Position numbers and translations under genes: made by a program. Under the pieces are notes generated by a model. It worked only from the letters and a program-made list of their open reading frames with translations, had not been told where the DNA came from and did no database searches. Positions 25,493 through 34,147 of a DNA stretch of 64,000 bases are shown one piece after another (position 1 is the first letter of the stretch; each line of letters starts with the position of its first letter). Source of the DNA: Paraburkholderia rhynchosiae (GTDB lineage: Bacteria; Pseudomonadota; Gammaproteobacteria; Burkholderiales; Burkholderiaceae). The DNA is taken from contig NZ_PNXY01000010.1 in assembly GCF_002879865.1 (NCBI RefSeq), forward strand, positions 1 through 64,000, given 5' to 3'.

Positions 25493-26899
25493 ATGGGTAT
25501 GCGCCCCGATCCCACCTTCCACGCATCGCCGAAACTCGCGATGGATGCGCCCGCCGAAGACTACGCGTACACGCTCCTGCTCAGCCCCGATTTTTCGCAG
25601 CCCGACGCGCTCGCCGTTATCGACGTCAAACCCGGCTCCTCGACCTACAGTCAGGTGGTTCACACCGTGCCTGTGCCGAACAAAGGTGACGAGTTCCACC
25701 ATTTCGGCTGGAATGCGTGTTCATCGGCGCTATCGCCATTGACCGGCCATGCGTTTCTCGAACGGCGCTATCTGATCATTCCCGGCATGCGTTCGTCGCG
25801 CATTTACATCGTCGACACCAAGCCGCATCCGACCCAGGCGCGGATTCATAAGATCATCGAGCCCGAGGAAATCTTCCGCAAGACCGGCTATTCGCGTCCG
25901 CATACGGTTCATTGCGGGCCGGACGGCATTTACGTGAGCACGCTCGGCGGCGGAGGGCCGGACGGCACCGACGGGCCACCCGGCATCTTCATCATGGACT
26001 GCGAGACCTTCGACGTGCTCGGCCGCTGGGAAATCGATCGCGGTTTGCAGGAGAAGCACTACGACTTCTGGTGGAACCTGCCGCGCGATTACATGGTGTC
26101 GAGCGAATGGGCATTGCCGCCGCAATTCGAAAACGGCATCGTCGCCGAGGATTTGCTGTCGAACAAGTATGGCCACACCGTCCACTTCTGGGACTTGCGC
26201 GCCAGACGCAATGTGCAGACCATCGACCTCGGCGCGAATCATCAGATGGCGCTCGAAGTGCGGCCCGCGCACGATCCGAGCCGCGAATACGGTTTTATCG
26301 GCGTCGTGGTCGATACGACGAATCTCGAAGGCTCGATCTGGACCTGGTGGCGCGAAGGCGGACAGTTTCACATCGAGAAGACAGTGACCATTCCGCCCGA
26401 GCCGGCGGCTGCGGAATCGTTGCCGCCGTTGCTCCAAGGATTCGGCGCGGTGCCGCCGCTCGTCACCGACATCGATCTCTCCATTGACGATAAATTTCTC
26501 TACGTCGCCTGTTGGGGCACCGGCGAGATGCGTCAGTACGACGTGACGGAGCCGCGCAAGCCGAAGTTGGCCGGCTCGGTTCATCTTGGCGGAATCGTGC
26601 GGCGCAGGCCGCATCCGAATGGCGAGGATTTCACGGGCGGCCCGCAGATGGTCGAGATTAGCCGCGACGGCAAGCGTGTCTACTGGACCAACTCGCTTTA
26701 TTCGACGTGGGACAACCAGTTCTATCCGAACGGCGTACCCGCTGCGCAGGTCATGGCGCACGCCGATCCCGCTGGCGGCCTCACGCTCGCCGACGACTTC
26801 TGGGTGAAGTTTCCCGACGGCTACCGCGCTCACCAGATCCGGCTTGAAGGCGGCGACTGCTCGACGGATTCGTTCTGCTATCCGTCGGTGGGCGTTTGA
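25493..26899 (+). CDS. mtoX: SBP56-family methanethiol oxidase
   Basis: The ATG at 25493 follows GAGAGGAGAA and gives 468 residues, the normal length for SBP56 (selenium-binding protein 56). Family blocks visible include DEFHHFGWNACSS, YLIIPGMRSSRIYIVDTKP, SRPHTVHCGPDGIYVSTLG, HYDFWWNLPRDYMVSSEW, KYGHTVHFWDLRARR and VYWTNSLYSTWDNQFYP. Characterised members (human SELENBP1, Hyphomicrobium MtoX) oxidise methanethiol to formaldehyde, H2S and H2O2 using copper. Hyphomicrobium MtoX is periplasmic, but no signal peptide is visible here. The usual SCO1 and MauG neighbours are absent; a membrane protein is translationally coupled instead. Confidence 0.88.
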   Translation: MGMRPDPTFHASPKLAMDAPAEDYAYTLLLSPDFSQPDALAVIDVKPGSSTYSQVVHTVPVPNKGDEFHHFGWNACSSALSPLTGHAFLERRYLIIPGMRSSRIYIVDTKPHPTQARIHKIIEPEEIFRKTGYSRPHTVHCGPDGIYVSTLGGGGPDGTDGPPGIFIMDCETFDVLGRWEIDRGLQEKHYDFWWNLPRDYMVSSEWALPPQFENGIVAEDLLSNKYGHTVHFWDLRARRNVQTIDLGANHQMALEVRPAHDPSREYGFIGVVVDTTNLEGSIWTWWREGGQFHIEKTVTIPPEPAAAESLPPLLQGFGAVPPLVTDIDLSIDDKFLYVACWGTGEMRQYDVTEPRKPKLAGSVHLGGIVRRRPHPNGEDFTGGPQMVEISRDGKRVYWTNSLYSTWDNQFYPNGVPAAQVMAHADPAGGLTLADDFWVKFPDGYRAHQIRLEGGDCSTDSFCYPSVGV

Positions 26900-27579
26900 A
26901 CGGCGGCTGGTCGCAGACCGGCCTGTGGCTCGCGGTCGTCGCAAGCGGTTTGTATCACGGCGTCAACCCGGCGATGGGATGGCCGCTTGCCGTGTCGAGC
27001 GCACTGATGCAAAGGCGGGCCCGCGCACTCTTTGCCGCCCTCTTCTACCTCGCCGCCGGCCATGTGCTCGCGATCTTCGTGATGGTGATGCCGTTTGCGA
27101 TGCTCGCGATCGTGCTTGCGTGGCAGCGCGAAATCCAGGCCGGCGCGAGTGCGCTCGTGATCGGCTTCGGCGTGTTCCTGCTGATCTGGCGGCGCCATCC
27201 GCGTGTGCTTGCGCGGATTCCGCCGTCGCGGCTTGCGCTGTGGTCGTTTGCCGTTGCTATCGCGCACGGCGCGGGACTAATGCTCGTGCCGATCTATCTC
27301 GGTCTGTGCCGCGCTGGCGGCGTCGATCGAACGCACCAGGCCGCGCAGACGCTGATGGAAGCGAGGCTCGGCATGGCGCTGCTCGTCTCCGGTGTGCATG
27401 CCGCCGCGATGGTGCTTGTCGGCGGACTCATCGCGTGGCTGGTGTATCGCTATCTGGGGCTAAAATTCGTGTCGCGAAGCTGGTTCAATCTGGACGCCGT
27501 CTGGGCCTTCAGTTTCATCCTCGTTGGCGCACTTGCGTTGGTGCTCAATGCCGGCCTTATAAGCGGCACTAGAGGATGA
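26896..27579 (+). CDS. Polytopic membrane protein coupled to methanethiol oxidase
   Basis: The TTG start at 26896 overlaps the mtoX stop by four bases, a sign of translational coupling. The 227 residues contain about six hydrophobic segments (for example ALFYLAAGHVLAIFVMVMPFAMLAIVLAW and LALWSFAVAIAHGAGLMLVPIYLGL). GLYHGVNPAMGWPLAV near residue 20 and IAHGAGLM carry histidines at membrane faces, reminiscent of metal-handling membrane proteins such as the HupE/UreJ or sulfite-exporter-like groups. The name and substrate are unknown; copper supply or sulfur-product export for the oxidase are both possible. Confidence 0.75.
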   Translation: MNGGWSQTGLWLAVVASGLYHGVNPAMGWPLAVSSALMQRRARALFAALFYLAAGHVLAIFVMVMPFAMLAIVLAWQREIQAGASALVIGFGVFLLIWRRHPRVLARIPPSRLALWSFAVAIAHGAGLMLVPIYLGLCRAGGVDRTHQAAQTLMEARLGMALLVSGVHAAAMVLVGGLIAWLVYRYLGLKFVSRSWFNLDAVWAFSFILVGALALVLNAGLISGTRG

Positions 27580-27588
27580 CGGCGGGGC

Positions 27589-27615
27589 TGGGCTTCGAAG
27601 TCCGAGCGAAGCCCA
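27589..27615. terminator. Bidirectional hairpin between convergent genes
   Basis: TGGGCTTCG (27589-27597) and CGAAGCCCA (27607-27615) form a perfect nine-pair stem with a nine-base loop. It lies in the 55 bases between the membrane protein on the plus strand and the lyase on the minus strand. No T-run follows on either side, so termination efficiency is uncertain. Confidence 0.6.
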
Positions 27616-27634
27616 ACCCGCTCACGCTAACCGG

Positions 27635-29848
27635 CTACGAGCCCTGCACGAGCGCGGTAATCTGATCGGTGGACATCGCACCGCGATAGATGCGGAAGTC
27701 GTCGATCGATCCATGGAAATACGGGTCGCCTGAATACTGCGAGCGTCCGATCCAGTTCTGTGCCGCCGGACCGACGCGCCACGGTGCGAACACCATGTCG
27801 GTCGAGCCGCCGATCACGTTGCCGTTCAGATACAGCGTGGCCGTCGTGCCGGACAAGGTCACGGCGACATGCGCCCATTGTCCCGTCGGCAGCGCGACAT
27901 TGCCGTTGATGGCGCGCTCGCCGTGCCCGCCGTTGGTCGTGATCGCAAAGCGCATCAGGCCGCTCGAACTTTTCGGCGTGAGGAACAGATAGCGCCCCGT
28001 GCCCGCGCCGAAATCGAAGATGCGCGCCCACGCGTTGCCGCCGTTCCAGAATACCCAGGCGGCAATCGTGAAGTCCGATATGTCGGCGACGACGTTACCC
28101 GGCAGGCTCACGTAACCGCTGGAACCGTCGAGCGATACCGCGTTGCGGCTGTGGCCCGCCGCGCGAGTCGCGCCGCCGATGAGCGTGCCGGTATGGCCGT
28201 TGCCCGTCGCATCGGCGGCGCTTGTGCCGCTTGCTTCGTCGAAGGTCAGATAGGTGTGCAGTTGCAGCGCTGTGACCGCAACGACCTCCGCCGAGTTAGA
28301 GCTTTCGCCCGTCGCCGTCTGCGCGCTGACGACGTAGTACCACGTACCCGCCGATGGATTGTCCGTATAGGTCAACGGATCCGCGATACCGCTAGCGACA
28401 GTCGTGTAGCTTCCGCCCGAACTCGACGCACGCTTCACGTTATAGCTCGTGCCGCCCGCGACGCCCCACCATGACAGCACGACCTGTCCCGCGCTCGGGA
28501 ACGCGGTGAGACCGCTCGGCGCCGTGGCGGGCGTCACGGCGTCCCGCGTACAGGTCAGCGTGCCGTAGCCGAGCTGGTCGAAGCCGCCGCTCGCCGTGCC
28601 GTAGTTGCCGCCTCCGCCCTCGGGCTGAATGGCCAGCGCGAATTTCGTCGACCACGGTGCGGCCAGTCCCTTGCGATTCACGTAATGGTTGTAGACGAGC
28701 GCCCAGCACGGCCGGATCGTGCCTTGCGAGGCCGTGGAGAAACCCGGCTGCGTGACGTCGACGTTCGTATAGCTCACATAGGGCACCGTGAGATAGGTGC
28801 CGTCCGCTTGCACGAGATTCGACTTGGCTACGTATTCCGCGCCAGCGAGAAAGCGGTTGTTGTCGTAGCCGTACAGGTCGATGCCCTGATTCCACGCCAT
28901 CTCGCAGATGGCGCCCCCGAGCGCGATGCCGAGCGTGTTGTGCCCCTGGTCGCGGCCCGTCTCCTGCCATTGCCCAAGATAACCGGGGTGCATGTAATAG
29001 ACCGCTTGCGCGATCGCACCGTTGCCAGCGCCGTCGATATAGTAGTTGACGGCCTGATCGAACAGCGTGTGGTCGTCGCACAGCACGCCGATTGCCATGA
29101 TCGACGCCATGTTGCACAGGTCCCAGTTGGCCCAGTAATGCGTGATGTCGGTGTTGTTGTGCCGGTTCAGGAAGTCGACGTTGATCGGATAGAAGATGTC
29201 GCGCATCATCGTCTGGAACGCCGCGAAGTCGGCCGCCGCCCAGCCCGAATATCCGCGCATGATTTCGCCGGCGTTCGCGAACTCGTAGCCGTAGATGCCG
29301 GCCGCGAGATCGACGTTGCTGTCGCCGCCGAGTATCTGCAATGTCGAAGACCACGCGTTCATGATCTGCACGGCCTTGTCGGCGTAGGCCGTATCGCCGG
29401 TTATTTTCCAGCGCAGCGCGGATGCATAGGCTGCTGCGATGTCGCCGTACAGCACCGGATAGTTTTGCGCGCCGCTGCCGCCGCGATCCACCTCGACCTG
29501 AGGACGCGGCGACCAGGACAGCCTTGCGTGGCTGTTGGCGATCAGCACATTCCAGCAGTCGTACCACGGCGACGCCTGAGCGGCGACTTTCTGCGCCATG
29601 CGGTCGAAGTCGGCTTGCGTATGCAGCAGCCCGGGATGAGCGAATGCGCCGCTCGTGGCGACGTCCGCTGCCCCGTTCGCGACATGCGCCAGCGTAATGC
29701 CCGATGTCGATACCCGGCTCGTCGCGCGGCTCCCGGGCGTGACCGGAGCGCTGATTCCACCGTCACAGCCCGACAGCGCAAGCGCGCCCAGGCTGTATAA
29801 AAAGGTTCGCCTCGAGATGCCTGGGTTTTTCTCGTTGTTGCTCTTCAT
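27635..29848 (-). CDS. Secreted alginate-lyase-family lipoprotein with FN3 and LamG-like domains
   Basis: The protein has 737 residues. The N-terminus has a twin-arginine motif (SRRTFLYSLGALALSGC) and a lipobox ending at Cys28, so it is probably a Tat-exported lipoprotein. Residues about 70-430 form an alpha/alpha-toroid of the alginate-lyase family (GLLHTQADFDRM, NTDITHYWANWDLCNMASIMAIGVLCDD, GQWQETGRDQGHNTLGIALGG, with His and Tyr candidates for catalysis). A fibronectin type III domain follows (about 450-535), then a LamG/concanavalin-like domain (about 540-735). It likely cleaves a uronic-acid polysaccharide at the cell surface. It is a single gene with its own upstream region. Confidence 0.82.
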   Translation of the reverse strand: MKSNNEKNPGISRRTFLYSLGALALSGCDGGISAPVTPGSRATSRVSTSGITLAHVANGAADVATSGAFAHPGLLHTQADFDRMAQKVAAQASPWYDCWNVLIANSHARLSWSPRPQVEVDRGGSGAQNYPVLYGDIAAAYASALRWKITGDTAYADKAVQIMNAWSSTLQILGGDSNVDLAAGIYGYEFANAGEIMRGYSGWAAADFAAFQTMMRDIFYPINVDFLNRHNNTDITHYWANWDLCNMASIMAIGVLCDDHTLFDQAVNYYIDGAGNGAIAQAVYYMHPGYLGQWQETGRDQGHNTLGIALGGAICEMAWNQGIDLYGYDNNRFLAGAEYVAKSNLVQADGTYLTVPYVSYTNVDVTQPGFSTASQGTIRPCWALVYNHYVNRKGLAAPWSTKFALAIQPEGGGGNYGTASGGFDQLGYGTLTCTRDAVTPATAPSGLTAFPSAGQVVLSWWGVAGGTSYNVKRASSSGGSYTTVASGIADPLTYTDNPSAGTWYYVVSAQTATGESSNSAEVVAVTALQLHTYLTFDEASGTSAADATGNGHTGTLIGGATRAAGHSRNAVSLDGSSGYVSLPGNVVADISDFTIAAWVFWNGGNAWARIFDFGAGTGRYLFLTPKSSSGLMRFAITTNGGHGERAINGNVALPTGQWAHVAVTLSGTTATLYLNGNVIGGSTDMVFAPWRVGPAAQNWIGRSQYSGDPYFHGSIDDFRIYRGAMSTDQITALVQGS

Positions 29849-30188
29849 GTCGTCCCTGCGTGCAATGTGGTGAATAAACCGCGAGCGGAAGGAGATGCAG
29901 GCCGATCAACGCATTGCGGCGACGCCGGGTACTTCCCCCAAATGCTCTGTCGCAAACGTTTGCTTTCGGCGCCGGCATTGCGACGCAAGCGTGATCTGGC
30001 CTGCCTTGTTAACGGACGAGAATGCCTTCGGGCATAGCGCGAATGGCGTCCGGGAAGGCTGAATTATGGGTAGGGAAAAACTGATACAGCTCGCGTGGTC
30101 TGGGTGCGGGGCGCGACGCGCGAGCCGGGTGTTAGTCGCTCAGACAAGAGGACTGAAAGATATCGATGCGTGATGGATCGTAACGGCG
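29849..30188. other. Upstream region of the alginate-lyase-like gene
   Basis: About 340 bases lie between the lyase start and the end of the DUF2795 gene. No gene, repeat or strong hairpin was seen. It should contain the lyase promoter. Confidence 0.45.
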
Positions 30189-30422
30189 CTATTCGACATT
30201 CGACGCCTCGCGCACCACGGCCGCGACGCTGTCGAAATTGCGGTCGCTCATCCGCTTGAGCACCGCCAGCACCTCACCGTCTGCACCGTTGCGCGTGGCG
30301 AGTTCGACCAGTTTGTCCCGCGTTGTCGGAAAAGCGGCGCCTTCGAGCGCCCGCGTGATTTCTTCGGGACGCGGTTCGTCGGGATGGCGGTGGTTCTGCG
30401 AGCGAGCAGGATGCTGAGCCAT
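30189..30422 (-). CDS. DUF2795-domain small protein
   Basis: The ATG at 30422 is six bases after AAAGGAG; the ATG two codons earlier abuts that site and is less suitable. The 77 residues contain RPEEITRALEGAAFPTTRDKLVELATRNGADGEVLAVLKRM, the DUF2795 fold found in many small proteins of proteobacteria and actinobacteria. Function is not established. It is divergent from the phospholipase D-VTT gene. Confidence 0.82.
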   Translation of the reverse strand: MAQHPARSQNHRHPDEPRPEEITRALEGAAFPTTRDKLVELATRNGADGEVLAVLKRMSDRNFDSVAAVVREASNVE

Positions 30423-30708
30423 GTTCATCTCCTTTGCCGGGTGGAAAAGCTGGACTTCAACAGGGGCGCATAAGCTGTGCCTCATTCCTCGTGTACCGCA
30501 ACGGGAGTGCCTCGCGCCTGGAACCTTCTCCATCTGACAAAACAGTTGTTACGTCTGCCAAAATTTCAAACACTACACAGCGCAACTACAAACCGCCGCT
30601 TGGTTCAAAAGCGATAAAAGGTCGTCACAGCGAGGTCGTCACAGCCCCGAGCTCAGCCGTGGAATGCCCCTTGCATCCTTATTACCATTGACTGTCGCAT
30701 GGACCGCC

Positions 30709-32913
30709 ATGAGTGAACCCGACTCCACGCAACCCGAACTACTCGACGCGCCGTCGCGCGACACCGCCGACGCGCCGCCTGTCGCCCGCAACGGCGAGCT
30801 GATGGACACCCGTTCGACGTGCGAATGGATTCTGAAGGCGCATCGCGCTAGCGTGCTAATCGACGCGGCCTCTTACTACGCGGTATTGCGCGAGATGATT
30901 CCGCGCGCGCGCCATTCGATCTTCATCCTCGGGTGGGATATAGACAGCCGCATCGAGCTCGTTCCGGGCGGCGTGGACGACGGCTTTCCCGCGAAACTGT
31001 CGGAGTTCCTTTGCGCCGTGCTCGACGCGAATCCGCAGTTGCGCATCTACCTGCTCGGCTGGGACTTCGCGATGCTGTACGCATTCGAGCGTGAGTGGCT
31101 GCCCTCTTACAAGCCCGCGTGGCATGCCCACCGGCGGCTCTGGTTCCGGCTCGACGGGCGTCATCCGCTGGGCGCGTCGCATCACCAGAAAATCGTCGTG
31201 ATCGACGACAGCCTCGCGTTCACCGGCGGCATCGACCTCACCGGTTCCCGCTGGGACACGCCCGAGCATCGGCCTGACGATCCCCTGCGCAAGAACCTGG
31301 GCAAGACGAGTTATGAGCCGATGCACGACGCGCAGCTCATGTTCGACGGCCCCGCGGCCGCCGCCCTCGCGCACCTCGCGCGCGAGCGCTGGCGGCGTTC
31401 GCGCCGAAGCGCCAAGGCGGGCCGGCCGTTCAACGGCAAGTCGCCGTCGCGTACGGATTTGTGGCCGTCGGGCATCGAGCCGGATTTCGTCGATGTCGAT
31501 CTGGGCATTTCGCTCACCGAACCCGCCTACGACGGCAGACCGGCGATCCAGCAGGTGAAGGCGCTGCATCTTGCCGCCGTGGCTGCCGCGCGCCGCAACA
31601 TCTATATCGAGAACCAGTACTTCACGGCGAACTCGGTGGGCTCGGCGCTGCAAAAACGCATTGCGGAAGAAGACGGCCCGGACCTCGCCGTGGTGTGCCC
31701 TTACCGGCAGAGCGGCTGGCTCCAGGAAGCGACGATGGGCGTGTTGCGCGCCCGTCTGCACAAACTCCTGAAAGCGGCGGACAGCAACGGCCGCTATGCG
31801 ATGTACGCGCCCGCCGTCGACGCCCCCAACGGCCGCTTCGTGAACGTGCACAGCAAGATCATGATCGTCGACGAACGTCTGCTCGTGATCGGCAGCGCGA
31901 ACCTGAACAATCGCTCGATGGTGCTGGACTCCGAGTGCTGCATCGTGATGGACGCGCGCGACAATCCCGCGAGGCAAAAGGCGATCGCGCGCATTCGCAA
32001 CCGCCTGCTCGCCGAACACCTCGATTCCAGCGAAGCGGACGTCGAGCAGGCGCTCGCACGGCATGGCCGCCTCAACGCGGCGATTGCGAGCCTCACACGA
32101 GGCTCCGTGCGCACGCTCGAACCGTTGACGCCCGAGGTGCCCCCCGAACTGCGCGATATCGCCGATCGCGTTCATGTTCTCGATCCTGAAGCGCCGATTG
32201 CCGCCAATGAACTGCTTGCGCAGTTCTTGCCCGAGCCGACTCATCGTCCAGTGATTGCGAAACTGCTCGTGCTCGGCGCGCTCGCGCTCGCTGTGGTCGT
32301 GCTGACGCTTGTCTGGCGCTTCACGCCGTTCGGTCATGAGCTGAGCTTCGCGAAACTTGCCGCCGAGACCCAGCGGCTCGCCGACATGCATTTCGGCCCG
32401 ATTGCGGTCGTCGGGATGTATGTGGTGGCGGCGCTACTCTCGGTTCCGGTGACATTGCTGATCGCCGTCACAGGTCTCGTGTTCGGCGCGGTGGCCGGCG
32501 CCGCCTACGCGCTGACCGGAACGCTGATCGCCGCGGCGGCGGGCTGGGCCGCGGGCGCGTGGCTCGGTCGCGACGCCGTGCGCGAACTGGCAGGCGCGCG
32601 CCTGAATCAGCTCAGCGAGAGGCTGCGCAGCAAAGGATTGATGGCGGTGATCTTGCTGCGGCTGGTGCCGGTCGCGCCGTTCTCGATTGTCAATCTCGCG
32701 GCGGGCGCGTCGCATATCCGCTTCTGGGACTTCATGGCGGGCACGGCAATCGGCATGGCGCCTGGTGTGGTGCTGGCAACGTCGTTCGCTCGTCAACTGG
32801 TGGCCGCCGTCATGCATCCGACGCCGCTTTCGTTGATGCTGGTCGCCGCGATCGGCGTGGCGCTCGTCTCGATGTCCCTTGGCCTGCGGCGCATGCTGAC
32901 GAGGCGGCAATGA
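30709..32913 (+). CDS. Phospholipase D/cardiolipin-synthase-like protein fused to a VTT (DedA-like) membrane domain
   Basis: The protein has 734 residues from the ATG at 30709, with an alternative start at 30664. Two PLD catalytic motifs are complete: H159-x-K161-x4-D166 (HHQKIVVIDD) and H381-x-K383-x4-D388 (HSKIMIVDE, followed by GSANLNNRSM). A hydrophobic segment at about 520-545 leads into a C-terminal VTT/SNARE-associated region (about 560-734: LIAVTGLVFGAVAGAAYALTGTLIAAAAGWAAGAWLGRD, LMAVILLRLVPVAPFSIVNLAAGAS). It would join or hydrolyse phospholipid headgroups at the inner membrane, while the DedA-like part may flip lipids. The next gene overlaps its stop by four bases. Confidence 0.87.
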   Translation: MSEPDSTQPELLDAPSRDTADAPPVARNGELMDTRSTCEWILKAHRASVLIDAASYYAVLREMIPRARHSIFILGWDIDSRIELVPGGVDDGFPAKLSEFLCAVLDANPQLRIYLLGWDFAMLYAFEREWLPSYKPAWHAHRRLWFRLDGRHPLGASHHQKIVVIDDSLAFTGGIDLTGSRWDTPEHRPDDPLRKNLGKTSYEPMHDAQLMFDGPAAAALAHLARERWRRSRRSAKAGRPFNGKSPSRTDLWPSGIEPDFVDVDLGISLTEPAYDGRPAIQQVKALHLAAVAAARRNIYIENQYFTANSVGSALQKRIAEEDGPDLAVVCPYRQSGWLQEATMGVLRARLHKLLKAADSNGRYAMYAPAVDAPNGRFVNVHSKIMIVDERLLVIGSANLNNRSMVLDSECCIVMDARDNPARQKAIARIRNRLLAEHLDSSEADVEQALARHGRLNAAIASLTRGSVRTLEPLTPEVPPELRDIADRVHVLDPEAPIAANELLAQFLPEPTHRPVIAKLLVLGALALAVVVLTLVWRFTPFGHELSFAKLAAETQRLADMHFGPIAVVGMYVVAALLSVPVTLLIAVTGLVFGAVAGAAYALTGTLIAAAAGWAAGAWLGRDAVRELAGARLNQLSERLRSKGLMAVILLRLVPVAPFSIVNLAAGASHIRFWDFMAGTAIGMAPGVVLATSFARQLVAAVMHPTPLSLMLVAAIGVALVSMSLGLRRMLTRRQ

Positions 32914-33686
32914 GCGGGCGCGCGAACGAAACCGAGGCGCTCGAGGAAGCACAGTCCGCGCCGCGCGTGCAAGCGCGGCCGGCCCACACGAGCCATGCGA
33001 GCGAGCCGCTGCGCATCGTCACGTATAACATTCACGGCGCGGTGGGCACCGACGGCAAACGGTCCGCAGCGCGGATCGCGCAAGTGATTGCGGCGCTGAA
33101 CGCCGATGTCGTCGCGTTGCAGGAAGTGCCGCTGGGTGGCGCGGCCAGCATCAACGTGCTGCTCGAATTGCAGGAGCTGACCGGCATGCACGCGGTGCCG
33201 GGGCCGACGCTAGACAGCCCCGACCGGCGCTATGGCAATGCCGTGCTGACCAATCTGCCGGTGTGCGCGGTGCGTACGCTGGATCTGTCGTTCGGCAGCC
33301 GCGAGGCACGCGGCGCGCTGGATGTCGACATTGAGACCGGCAACGGCGTAATGCGTATCGTCGCAACGCATCTGGGCCTGTCGGCGCGCGAACGCCGCGC
33401 ACAGGTGCGGCTGCTGCTCGAAGCGTTCGATACGCCCGATCTTCCCGTGATCCTGGTCGGCGATCTGAACGAATGGTTTGTCTGGGGATGGCCGTTGCGC
33501 GCGCTGCTCACGCGCTTTGGACGGGTCGCCGCGCCGCGCACGTTTCCGTCGCGTTTTCCGGCCTTCGCGCTGGACCGCGTGTGGGTGCATCCGGCGGCAC
33601 GGCTCGTCGATATTCAGGTGGATAGAAGCGAAGCGGCGCGCGTGGCGTCGGATCATCTGCCGTTGGTGGCGCGCGTGCTGCGTTGA
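32910..33686 (+). CDS. Endonuclease/exonuclease/phosphatase-family hydrolase, YbhP-like
   Basis: The ATG at 32910 overlaps the preceding stop (ATGA), giving 258 residues. EEP landmarks are present: LRIVTYNIHGAVG (Asn), VVALQEVPLG (catalytic Glu), RYGNAVLTNLP, IVATHLGLSARERRAQ, VILVGDLNEW (Asp, Asn) and ASDHLPLVARVL (terminal Asp-His). Metal-dependent phosphodiesterase activity is expected. In E. coli, ybhP (EEP) adjoins clsB (PLD-type cardiolipin synthase), the same pairing as here, so a lipid phosphodiester or headgroup substrate is more likely than DNA. Confidence 0.87.
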   Translation: MSGRANETEALEEAQSAPRVQARPAHTSHASEPLRIVTYNIHGAVGTDGKRSAARIAQVIAALNADVVALQEVPLGGAASINVLLELQELTGMHAVPGPTLDSPDRRYGNAVLTNLPVCAVRTLDLSFGSREARGALDVDIETGNGVMRIVATHLGLSARERRAQVRLLLEAFDTPDLPVILVGDLNEWFVWGWPLRALLTRFGRVAAPRTFPSRFPAFALDRVWVHPAARLVDIQVDRSEAARVASDHLPLVARVLR

Positions 33687-33700
33687 GCGTGCTGCGTTGA
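33673..33700. repeat. 14-base perfect tandem duplication across a stop codon
   Basis: GCGTGCTGCGTTGA occurs twice in a row (33673-33686 and 33687-33700). The first copy ends with the TGA of the EEP hydrolase gene, so duplication simply adds a second TGA-containing copy downstream and does not alter the protein. It looks like a recent slippage or unequal-exchange event. Confidence 0.85.
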
Positions 33701-33819
33701 GCGTTGGTGTTGACGTTTGTGTTGTTGCGGGCCGGGCCTGGTGGAACGGCGCGTGCTGGGTTGGCTGTATTCATGGCACGCCCATGTCGTTTGTGACGAC
33801 TTCAGCCAGGAGATGATTC

Positions 33820-34125
33820 ATGACCGAGCAACCCGACTCTTCCAGCAACGAGCCCGCTACGCCGGCCTCGCCGCCCAGCCCGTCGACGCCTTCGCGCGAG
33901 GGCATGTCGGGACCGGGGCCGGCTCAGGCCGAACCAGTCCCGTCACCACCGCCGGGTGCGTCGCGCACGCCGGGTGGCAATCAGCTCAACGCAATCGACG
34001 AAGCCGATGCCGACAAGGTCGTGCCGAAGGACCCGAAAGGGACACAACTGCGCGACACGACTTCGCCGCCGGGTGCAGGCAGCCACACCGTCGACGACGA
34101 AGGTTCGCCGCCGAAGCCGTTATGA
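33820..34125 (+). CDS. Small Pro/Ser-rich disordered protein
   Basis: The ATG at 33820 follows CAGGAG. The 101 residues are dominated by Pro, Ser, Gly, Asp and Glu (for example SNEPATPASPPSPSTPSREG, ending in DDEGSPPKPL), with no predicted order, signal peptide or membrane segment. Similar acidic Pro-rich small proteins occur in Burkholderia genomes without known function. It is convergent with the KfrA-like gene. Confidence 0.6.
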   Translation: MTEQPDSSSNEPATPASPPSPSTPSREGMSGPGPAQAEPVPSPPPGASRTPGGNQLNAIDEADADKVVPKDPKGTQLRDTTSPPGAGSHTVDDEGSPPKPL

Positions 34126-34147
34126 GCAAACCGGCCCGACAGACACA

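Noticed and set aside
30856..32391. Long minus-strand ORF (511 codons) opposite the phospholipase D gene
   Set aside because: It is exactly antisense to a gene with two complete HKD motifs. Its sequence is His/Arg/Gln-rich low complexity, a normal shadow in GC-rich DNA.
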